The notes beneath the pieces are model-generated. The model saw nothing but the letters and a program-made list of their open reading frames with translations. It was not told the DNA's origin and did no database searches. From VMCP01 sp965659745 (GTDB lineage Bacteria > Bacteroidota > Bacteroidia > NS11-12g > UBA955), in NCBI GenBank assembly GCA_965659745.1, contig CBFHXF010000004.1, forward strand, positions 1 through 64,000: a stretch of 64,000 nucleotides of DNA, written 5' to 3'. Position numbers and translations under genes: made by a program. This document shows positions 1-6,785 of the stretch, one piece after another (position 1 is the first letter of the stretch; every line of letters begins with the position of its first letter).

Positions 1-1413
1 ATACTTAGGAACCCCATACACATCCTTGCACTTATCGCGGTGGTCGGGAATATCATCGCCATCGCTGTCGATATTCTCTACTATATTAATATTAAAACCC
101 ACCTGTCCGCCGTAATAATGCGACGTATTGCCCGGATACAAAATGCCCACAACATTGTTCAACTGTGCGTATAATTGCATGCCCAAAGCCTGCGCCGAGA
201 AACCCAGGTTCCAAATATTCTGGGGCCTCGGATTCACAAATCGAGAGTATCCCACATAAAGCTGAAGATATTTATTTACATCGAAATGTTCCGAAAAGGA
301 CCATACATCTATATCAGAGCGGGTGCCTAAACCCTGCGCATACACCACGCCCAAACGATGCCGGCGGAAGCCCAAATATTCAGCCCCAAAAATATAACGC
401 GGCCGTAAAGTCGTAATTTCTCGCTTGTATTTACTGCGTTCGCTGATACTATACCATGAATCAAGGGTGTCGTTCAACTCCTGACTTAAACTGCGGTTTT
501 CCTGCCGAAACAACAGACCAATCGTATCTAAACCCTGAAATTGGGCCATATTTACCGATACATTATGCTCGGAACGGAAGTAATTCCACTCGGTGGTACC
601 GTGATTTTCGGTAGAAAAAGATATCCTCAAGAAATCGAACGGACGGTAAATAAACCCTCCCCCATACGACAGTCCATAGTTCGCAAACGGCACCCTTTGC
701 AAATACCACAAGGGGTCATAAGGCTTTAAAATACTTCCCTGGAAACCGGTAGAAACGGCGTTAACGTCGCCTCTGGCCGATAAACTATAAATGGAAGAGT
801 CGTTTTCGTCGGTGAGCAAATCAAACTTGGCCCGATCCAATTGCAGGCGCGCCAAACCGTGAATGACCTTCGCGGAGAGCCCAAAATACCATTTAGAACC
901 TATCTGACGGCCGTAGCTCATGCGGTGTTCCATGTGCAACTGAAACTTGGTGCCGCTAAAATCTAATTCTACGGGCTTTTTAAAATATTGGGTATCGCCA
1001 TTGCCAAAAAACGCCAAACCGAAAAGATCTTTGTCGATATTCAAATCGGCCCGGGCAATAAATTTCGAGCTCATGTGAATATAGGAGCGGCGGCTTCTAA
1101 TGCCTATATCTAAAAGTCCGAGCTCCTGATCGAACTTCATATCGCGCAAATCTTTATTGGAATCGGCCAATAGCACCCTTAGGGTTTGGGCCGGATCTAA
1201 ATCGGACCTAAAAATATCAAATAATTGAATCTGCCCCGGTGTAAATTGTGTGGAAGTGGCAAAAGAGAAATTGAGGCCGTATCTGGGCAAAAATGCCGGA
1301 TTCAAAGCGGCGGCTTTACTGCTTAAGGGATTGTTAAAATGGAACAGTTCTGTTTGACTCCACCCGAAAGTGAGGTGCAAGAAAACGTATATGAACCATC
1401 CCGCTTTTTTCAT
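1..1413 (-). CDS. Outer-membrane barrel protein with TSP3/OmpA-like tail (3' end outside window)
   Basis: The reading frame opens with an ATG at 1413, three bases after the MotB stop, and stays open for 471 codons to the window edge, so the C-terminus is missing. It starts with a signal peptide (MKKAGWFIYVFLHLTFGWSQ). Next comes LSSKAAALNPAFLPRYG, a start typical of Bacteroidota outer-membrane barrels of the DUF5723 type, followed by about 400 residues of alternating, aromatic-rich strands. The last visible residues, DSDGDDIPDHRDKC, form a calcium-binding thrombospondin type 3 repeat. In Bacteroidota such repeats usually link a barrel to a peptidoglycan-binding OmpA domain; that OmpA domain is inferred, not seen. 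As last visible gene of the MotAB/FliG operon it could be the outer-membrane or cell-wall anchor of that machine. The DUF5723 assignment is by resemblance only. Confidence 0.75.
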   Translation of the reverse strand, partial: MKKAGWFIYVFLHLTFGWSQTELFHFNNPLSSKAAALNPAFLPRYGLNFSFATSTQFTPGQIQLFDIFRSDLDPAQTLRVLLADSNKDLRDMKFDQELGLLDIGIRSRRSYIHMSSKFIARADLNIDKDLFGLAFFGNGDTQYFKKPVELDFSGTKFQLHMEHRMSYGRQIGSKWYFGLSAKVIHGLARLQLDRAKFDLLTDENDSSIYSLSARGDVNAVSTGFQGSILKPYDPLWYLQRVPFANYGLSYGGGFIYRPFDFLRISFSTENHGTTEWNYFRSEHNVSVNMAQFQGLDTIGLLFRQENRSLSQELNDTLDSWYSISERSKYKREITTLRPRYIFGAEYLGFRRHRLGVVYAQGLGTRSDIDVWSFSEHFDVNKYLQLYVGYSRFVNPRPQNIWNLGFSAQALGMQLYAQLNNVVGILYPGNTSHYYGGQVGFNINIVENIDSDGDDIPDHRDKCKDVYGVPKY

Positions 1414-1416
1414 TTT

Positions 1417-2082
1417 TCAATAATAAATGCGCACCACGATGCGTCGGTTGGCGGCTTGATTTTTAGGATTGGGTTTCCCATCGGGAAATTCATTCGGAAC
1501 GGCGGGGCGTGTATCGGCAAACGCGGAGGCCTTGATGCTCGCAGGATCGATGCCTTGAGAAATCATGTATTGCACCACATTCGAGGCCCTGGCCGATGAC
1601 AATTCCCAATTGCTGGGAAAACGTTCATTGGAAATAGGCACATTATCGGTATGGCCTTCCACATCGACCGAAAATTGATCGGGAATGGCTCTGATTTTAT
1701 CGGTAACGGTATTGATAATTCTTTTACCATCGGGAAGCAATAGGGCATCTCCCGAACTGAAAAAAGAGGCATTCTTAGCCACCATTTTGATACCGGTACG
1801 ATCCATATTGATATCCAAAACGCCCTGCGCGGTTTGCTTTACAAAAACCGAATCGAGCTGTTTTTTAAGATCTTCCATGGAGTTGGACACTTCCTCGTTG
1901 GTTAGCTGCTCTTTCACGGAGTTCGTAAACTGCTTGAACTTGGTTTTATCCAACACTGAAAGGGCCAACAGCAACGCAAAAAAGCCCATCAAATTGGTGA
2001 TGGTATCGGCATACGTCAACAACCAGCTCTCTTCGTCGTGAGCCCCATCACCGTCATTATCGTAGCGCGCTTTTTTGTACAT
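1417..2082 (-). CDS. motB: MotB-type stator protein with OmpA peptidoglycan-binding domain
   Basis: The protein has 221 residues. A short charged cytoplasmic N-terminus precedes one transmembrane helix containing ESWLLTYADTITNLMGFF. This matches the MotB plug/proton-channel helix, with D26 in the place of the proton-carrying aspartate (D32 of E. coli MotB). A linker follows, then an OmpA-like domain with EGHTDNVPI, NWELSSARA and NRRIVVRI, which binds peptidoglycan. Known MotB proteins anchor the stator to the cell wall and pass protons to drive rotation. The gene starts three bases after MotA and is followed three bases later by the barrel gene. Length and motifs fit MotB better than TolR/ExbD (no OmpA domain) or GldM (much larger, no OmpA domain). 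It is unusual because Bacteroidota normally lack flagella. Confidence 0.9.
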   Translation of the reverse strand: MYKKARYDNDGDGAHDEESWLLTYADTITNLMGFFALLLALSVLDKTKFKQFTNSVKEQLTNEEVSNSMEDLKKQLDSVFVKQTAQGVLDINMDRTGIKMVAKNASFFSSGDALLLPDGKRIINTVTDKIRAIPDQFSVDVEGHTDNVPISNERFPSNWELSSARASNVVQYMISQGIDPASIKASAFADTRPAVPNEFPDGKPNPKNQAANRRIVVRIYY

Positions 2083-2085
2083 GGT

Positions 2086-2907
2086 TTATTTCTTCAATTG
2101 AAGTTTTTGCATGAATTTACGTTCTATCTGAGATTCCAAAGAATCTTTAATGAAGATCTCCGTTTTACGCTCTAACATCAAATAAATGCCTTCTACCATT
2201 AATTCTTCGTTCAAACGCTCTTTATCGGCCGCAATTTTTAACTTTTTCGCTAAGGGAAAAAACAACAAATGCGTTAAAGATACTCCGTACAGGGTAACCA
2301 ATAATCCGAGTGCCAAACCGGGACCAATTTTGGAGGGATCGTCCATCGAACTCAACATATACACGAGTCCGAAGAGGGTTCCAAACATACCGAATGCCGG
2401 ACCTGAGTTTCCCATACTTTGAAAAACGTCAGACAGCTTTTTATTTTCGACATAGCTTTGGTGGATGTATTTATTTGCGATTTCCGCAAATTCATCTTTG
2501 GTATAATTGGCAGAAAGCAATCCGATGAAATAACCGGCGGCGGTACCCTTTAACTTTTCGATATTTTCATTGATAAAGGCCACGCGATTTTGATTGTAGG
2601 GATTCACCCAAGAGGCCACCGTTTGAACGGTTTCGAATTGTTTTTTCTCGGTATAGGCCGAATGACTGAATAAGAAACCCACGCGTTTGAAGGCTTGTGC
2701 CACCACTTGAGGCGAGAACATAATAGAGGTATTGGTTAACAATCCACCCATTACAATAAACAAACTAGGGATATCGAAATACCGACTGAATGCCAGAAAT
2801 GGGAACATTTTCTTAAAATGCACCATTCCCACTACATCCATGATTCCAAAAGCGAGCAGCCCAAGGGCCAGCACAACAACAATAACAGTAGAAATAGAAA
2901 ACTTCAT
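2086..2907 (-). CDS. motA: MotA-type stator proton channel
   Basis: The protein has 273 residues and four predicted transmembrane helices: about 5-28, 45-62, 166-187 and 195-218. The family signature is clear: GNSGPAFGMFGTLFGLV (residues 167-183, with P170 at the position of the functional MotA P173), then IGPGLALGLLVTLYG and LLFFPLAKKL. MotA forms a pentamer around two MotB subunits; its large cytoplasmic loop (here about 63-165) pushes on FliG. A FliG-like protein in the same operon makes this coupling plausible. The ATG directly abuts the stop codon of the upstream lipoprotein gene. ExbB/TolQ homologues have three membrane helices and lack the YG...PLA signature, so MotA is the better call. 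Confidence 0.9.
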   Translation of the reverse strand: MKFSISTVIVVVLALGLLAFGIMDVVGMVHFKKMFPFLAFSRYFDIPSLFIVMGGLLTNTSIMFSPQVVAQAFKRVGFLFSHSAYTEKKQFETVQTVASWVNPYNQNRVAFINENIEKLKGTAAGYFIGLLSANYTKDEFAEIANKYIHQSYVENKKLSDVFQSMGNSGPAFGMFGTLFGLVYMLSSMDDPSKIGPGLALGLLVTLYGVSLTHLLFFPLAKKLKIAADKERLNEELMVEGIYLMLERKTEIFIKDSLESQIERKFMQKLQLKK

Positions 2908-3495
2908 TTATTTGCGGGTAACTTGCGGGATTACAAACTCGGGATTTAACTTTTTGGCTTCAGCCCAATAGTACTGTGCCAAATCATATTCTTTCAAGAC
3001 AAAAAGAATCGACCCTTTCAACGCATAGGCATCACTGGTAGGCATGATGGCGAGTGAGCTGTCGAGGGAAGCCAAACTGCCTTCATAATCTTTATTATAA
3101 AAGCGGGTTTGTGCAAGGTTATAAGCATATATCACTTTCGACATGTCGGACTTTAAGTTGCCCACAGGTTTGGAGGGCAAAGCACGACCGTCGGAGGTTT
3201 TAATTTGAGATTTGGCTATAGAAGTAGTGGCCACATTGAGTCCGTCGTTGGGATTTTTATCGAATTCCATTTCGAATTCGTGTTCGCTTAAAAACAGGCG
3301 CAAGGACATATCTACGCCGCCTTGCTCATAGCTAATTTCCAAAACATCGCGTTGCGCCGTATCTAATAAATATACAGCCTTGGAACGCTCTAGGCGGTCT
3401 CGTTCTTCAGAAATAGAGTCGTAGGAACGGCAGGCACTAAACGACACCAAAAGTGTCAGAATTCCACTAAAAATGAATCGAGATCTGTAGTGCAT
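2908..3495 (-). CDS. TPR-containing lipoprotein of the motor operon
   Basis: The start is taken at ATG 3495, giving 195 residues; an in-frame extension to 3603 would bury the signal sequence. MHYRSRFIFSGILTLLVSFSAC is a lipoprotein signal peptide with the lipidated cysteine at residue 22. The middle of the protein is acidic and unassigned. Residues about 125-190 form two helical hairpins with TPR character (AYNLAQTRFYNKDYEGSLAS, then AYALKGSILFVLKEYDLAQ). It overlaps the 3' end of the preceding gene by 29 bases and abuts motA. TPR lipoproteins often scaffold envelope complexes, so a role stabilising the stator or an outer-membrane ring is possible, but that is inference from context. Confidence 0.75.
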   Translation of the reverse strand: MHYRSRFIFSGILTLLVSFSACRSYDSISEERDRLERSKAVYLLDTAQRDVLEISYEQGGVDMSLRLFLSEHEFEMEFDKNPNDGLNVATTSIAKSQIKTSDGRALPSKPVGNLKSDMSKVIYAYNLAQTRFYNKDYEGSLASLDSSLAIMPTSDAYALKGSILFVLKEYDLAQYYWAEAKKLNPEFVIPQVTRK

Positions 3496-4564
3496 AATTG
3501 ATGTTATCGAGTTTAACTTCGAATTGAGAGTCGTTGGCATACGAATCGAATTCAGACAAGGTTTGCTCCAATCGCAATCCCAATTGCATGCGGTTCGAGA
3601 CATGGAAACTTACCAATTGTTCCAATCCCATAAACGATTGGTTATAGTTGAAATAGTTCAAGCCCAGTTGAAAACCCATCCAATAACTGGGTATCACTGT
3701 CTTTTTCTTAAGGAAATGGGCTTTATAGGTAATTCCTACCGAAGGAATGAATGCAGACGACAATTTACCTAAATTGGTATCGGCATAGGAAACCGGTGTT
3801 TGATTTACGATGCGCATTTTAACGCCAATACCCAATTGTTGACTTCTTGCGGTATTCAAATACTGCATGTAATTGAGTCCCACGAAATACGGTACCGCCA
3901 TCAGATTCTGCGCCAAGGCCGAATCGCCCCCAGCCGCTCTAATTTCATTGATATTCTGAAATCCAAGTCCAAAATTCACCGAAAAGTCGGTTTGTTTTAC
4001 TATCGATTCCTTCGATAAATCGATTTGCTTCATCCACAATAAATTTTTACTCGAAGGATGCAAAATACTCATCGACAGTTTGGGTCCGTTTACGCTATCG
4101 TAATGCAAGAAACAACGAAACAACCCTTGAATGTTATTCTCCAAACATACCCGATTGAACTCGTAAGGATTGCTTTTCAATCGCGATACGGGTTTGCGGT
4201 TATCGATCACAATAGTAGAATCGGTACTGCGTATTTTCAGGTTAATTTTAGATGCAAATTCGGGCAAAAAGACCACTTTGATACCCATTTGGGTAAGTTT
4301 GGTGGTCAACTGAAGCTCCAAATCTTCGCTGCGCAAATATACTTTGGGAATATTCGACTCTACTTCATAGAGCACCACCCGTTGCACGCCTGCGGGCAAA
4401 TCGTACAAATTATTAGGTATGTCATTTAAAACGGCATTGATTAAATGTTCAATACGCGCTTCCTTTCCCACTTGGGCTTTCGCAAAAGGGGAATAAATCA
4501 TTGCAATCAGCGTGAATATAAGGCCCAGTGTTCGGGGGCTTCGCATAGCGAATGGATGGTTCAT
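3467..4564 (-). CDS. Secreted protein: alpha/beta (CsgG/FlgO-like) domain plus C-terminal outer-membrane barrel
   Basis: The protein has 365 residues and no family I recognise with confidence. Residues 1-30 are a signal peptide ending in AKA. Residues about 60-200 read as an alternating alpha/beta domain beginning QRVVLYEVESN, with a helix (LELQLTTKLTQMG) and a strand (IKVVFLPE). This pattern is seen in CsgG- and FlgO-like envelope domains. From about residue 205 the sequence becomes amphipathic strands with glycine and aromatic residues, and it ends NYALQISIHF, a C-terminal phenylalanine typical of outer-membrane barrels. Its start overlaps the stop of the FliF/FliG-like gene (ATGA), so translation is probably coupled. 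It could form an outer-membrane ring or bushing for the motor. The domain assignment is tentative. Confidence 0.6.
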   Translation of the reverse strand: MNHPFAMRSPRTLGLIFTLIAMIYSPFAKAQVGKEARIEHLINAVLNDIPNNLYDLPAGVQRVVLYEVESNIPKVYLRSEDLELQLTTKLTQMGIKVVFLPEFASKINLKIRSTDSTIVIDNRKPVSRLKSNPYEFNRVCLENNIQGLFRCFLHYDSVNGPKLSMSILHPSSKNLLWMKQIDLSKESIVKQTDFSVNFGLGFQNINEIRAAGGDSALAQNLMAVPYFVGLNYMQYLNTARSQQLGIGVKMRIVNQTPVSYADTNLGKLSSAFIPSVGITYKAHFLKKKTVIPSYWMGFQLGLNYFNYNQSFMGLEQLVSFHVSNRMQLGLRLEQTLSEFDSYANDSQFEVKLDNINYALQISIHF

Positions 4565-6528
4565 CGTTTTATTTTCTCTTTTATTACCGACATCAATTGT
4601 TTACGAGCGTCTTCGATTTCGCTCTCTGAAATTTGGCTATTGAGTTGAATCTCTGACTCTAAAATATCGCGTTCTCGTTGGGTTTTACTATCTAAAACAA
4701 GTTGCGTGAGCTCAGGTTTGGCATTGATTAAGGCTCTGGCTAAATCTGAACCCGCTACCCCCTCAATTGCCCGCAATAACTTGGTAGATTCCAATTCCAA
4801 AAGTCCATCGAAAGTCAAGAAATGCTCTTTAATCTTACGTGCCAAATCCAAATCGTATTTGGCAATGTCTTCGATATACGCATCTTGCTGTTCAAGAGGA
4901 AGGGTATCTAAGATATTCAATATAGAGGCCAATCCATCTACCGCCACATTACCCATGTCTTTCACCGCGATGGCTTTGCGACTGAATTTATTGGCTACAT
5001 CTTTATACATAGAGGTAGGCACATTAGAAATATTGCTCATGCGCTGCAATAAGATGGTCTGCTTGGCTATTTCGAAATACCGCAATAACTCTACGGTTTG
5101 TTGGGGCGGCAATTGCGCGAGCAAGATGGCCGACATATCCTCGCTTTCGTCTTTTATAAGCTGATAAATTTGGTTGTTATTGAGCTGTTGCAAGAATTGG
5201 AAAATGTCTTTGCCTTTCTCCATTTTCAATTTGCGCAAATTCTGTGTTTTATGTCTCACAAAATTGTCGCGGTAATTTTTTAATGCCTCTTGTTTTTCGC
5301 TTTCTGCAGCGTAACGCGAATTGGTTACGGCATCTTCAAAACGATAGAAATCTTCTTCCTCCAAAAGAGATCGGAGGTAACCCAACATACTTGGATTGGC
5401 AGCCGAAACGGCCATTGCGGCTTGCGCTATTTCCGTTTCATCGCCTTGGCGAAGCACCTCGTTCAAATGATCTACTACCGCATCTAAATCTTCCATTAAA
5501 ATGCGTTTCACGTCATTTTTTACTTCGGTGGAATTGGGTTCTCCAAGGGTGGGTGCCATTTTGGGGATACTGGCCGCGGCCACACCTGCAGCGGGATTGG
5601 CTAAGGTTTGTCCTAATTTTTCAATCGAGCGTTGCAAATTTTGCATGTTCTGTGCGTTTTGCTCACTCACGCCTTCTAAAATGGTACGAGAACTTTTAGA
5701 GTTTTGAAACAAGGAATACACGACCAAGGCAATAACCCCAATCATGAGAAAAAGTATCAACCAAAAAAGCCAATCAATTCCGGCTTCTTCGGTTGCATCG
5801 GATTTATCTTTATCGCCTGGACCCGGCATATCGGAAAGTCCGGAATTATCGCCAGTGCCCATCTTTTTATCCAAAAGGGCTTCCATCTTGGATAATAATT
5901 GTTGATTGGGATCGTTGAGCAGTTGATCGGCGGCTTGGCTGCCCGTAGAGGGATTAATTTGATTCCAAAAATCATTATTTCCGGGGAAGGCCATGAATTC
6001 GACCGAAAGTTCGTCGCCTATTTTGTCATTAATCAGCCCGGTACCTTCTAATAACCTACGCACAAAATCGCGAGATGAGGCGGAAAGGGATGTGTCTAAC
6101 AACACATTAATTTTGTGTTTGTACGTATATTTTGGTTTTTGGGGGATAAAAACCGTGGTGGCTTGTGAGCCTAATGCAAAATTGGGCAATCCCGGCAAAC
6201 GGTCTACCGTAACACCCGTATCAATGTCTATACCCCTACCCTTGTTTTCGTTCATAGGGAGCATGCGCTCTTCTAATTCTACGATCACTAAGAATTTATC
6301 GCGATCGATATATTTTTTAATTTTATCTCCTAGTTCGCGCTCGTATTGCAGTACCTCTTCAGCATGAACATTCGAATAGCGGAAGGGATTTTCTAGCGAT
6401 CGGTTTCCCAAACTCAAATTAAATTGTGCATTTAAATTAAGATTGGTCGACAAAAATATCACCAAACACCAAAAAATTAATGGAATCTTTTGTTCGGTTT
6501 TATTATAGGTTGTAGGGCTTTTCAGCAT
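4561..6528 (-). CDS. FliF/FliG-like fusion: membrane-anchored motor switch protein
   Basis: The protein has 655 residues. Residues 1-35 form a signal peptide. Residues about 55-182 are periplasmic; HKINVLLDTSL through IGDELSVEFMAFPG resembles the C-terminal periplasmic part of the MS-ring protein FliF. An acidic linker leads to a transmembrane helix (252-273, WLFWLILFLMIGVIALVVYS). The cytoplasmic part (about 335-655) reads as FliG: IKDESEDMSAILLAQLPPQQ (459-477 region) matches the EHPQ-type FliG middle domain, VDGLASILNIL the start of the C-terminal domain, and FLTFDGLLELESTKLLRAI the torque domain. FliG normally has about 330-350 residues and is soluble; here it is covalently tied to the membrane, as a natural FliF-FliG fusion would be. 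FliF's N-terminal ring domains and the FliG-binding tail are absent. It is the first gene of an operon with MotA and MotB. The FliG half is strong; the FliF half is weaker. Confidence 0.8.
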   Translation of the reverse strand: MLKSPTTYNKTEQKIPLIFWCLVIFLSTNLNLNAQFNLSLGNRSLENPFRYSNVHAEEVLQYERELGDKIKKYIDRDKFLVIVELEERMLPMNENKGRGIDIDTGVTVDRLPGLPNFALGSQATTVFIPQKPKYTYKHKINVLLDTSLSASSRDFVRRLLEGTGLINDKIGDELSVEFMAFPGNNDFWNQINPSTGSQAADQLLNDPNQQLLSKMEALLDKKMGTGDNSGLSDMPGPGDKDKSDATEEAGIDWLFWLILFLMIGVIALVVYSLFQNSKSSRTILEGVSEQNAQNMQNLQRSIEKLGQTLANPAAGVAAASIPKMAPTLGEPNSTEVKNDVKRILMEDLDAVVDHLNEVLRQGDETEIAQAAMAVSAANPSMLGYLRSLLEEEDFYRFEDAVTNSRYAAESEKQEALKNYRDNFVRHKTQNLRKLKMEKGKDIFQFLQQLNNNQIYQLIKDESEDMSAILLAQLPPQQTVELLRYFEIAKQTILLQRMSNISNVPTSMYKDVANKFSRKAIAVKDMGNVAVDGLASILNILDTLPLEQQDAYIEDIAKYDLDLARKIKEHFLTFDGLLELESTKLLRAIEGVAGSDLARALINAKPELTQLVLDSKTQRERDILESEIQLNSQISESEIEDARKQLMSVIKEKIKR

Positions 6529-6785
6529 GGATTTCTAGCAATAAAGTCGCAAAATAAGTCAAAAAATGCGGGTTTTCAACACGTAATCCACAATTTTCAA
6601 CTTTTGTTCTTCTTTTTTAAATGAAATAATACAATTAATTGGTGAATGATTCTGAAATTTAAAATGTTTGTCAATTTTATCGAGATTTTTGTTGCGAAAA
6701 CCGCAAAACTTAATCCCTAAAAAAATTGCCTATCCTATTTCTAGCCAAGGCAAAGTCTTAATTTTGCTGACTTTCAATTTCACGC
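6529..6785. other. Divergent intergenic region between the motor operon and murB
   Basis: These 257 AT-rich bases separate two divergent genes. They must hold the promoter of the FliF/FliG-MotAB operon, but I find no exact TAnnTTTG on that strand; the nearest is a one-base-short TATTTTG around 6549-6556. The murB-side element is listed separately. I see no hairpin, tRNA or open frame. Confidence 0.5.
6759..6766 (+). promoter_or_regulatory. -7 promoter element for the murB fusion gene
   Basis: TAATTTTG matches the Bacteroidota -7 consensus TAnnTTTG and lies 19 bases before the ATG at 6786. No good TTTG -33 element is visible at 19-21 bases upstream, so support is moderate. Confidence 0.45.

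Noticed and set aside
1417..2907. MotA/MotB pair as the gliding motor GldL/GldM or as ExbB/ExbD-TolQ/TolR
   Set aside because: The MotA signature (GPAFGMFGTLFGLV, TLYG, PLAKKL), the MotB plug helix with YAD and the OmpA domain point to true stator proteins. GldM is far larger and lacks an OmpA domain; ExbD/TolR also lack it.
1..6528. A Zorya-type phage defence system (ZorAB are MotAB-like)
   Set aside because: No helicase, nuclease or ZorC/ZorE-like gene is present, MotA lacks the long cytoplasmic tail of ZorA, and a FliG-like partner is present instead.
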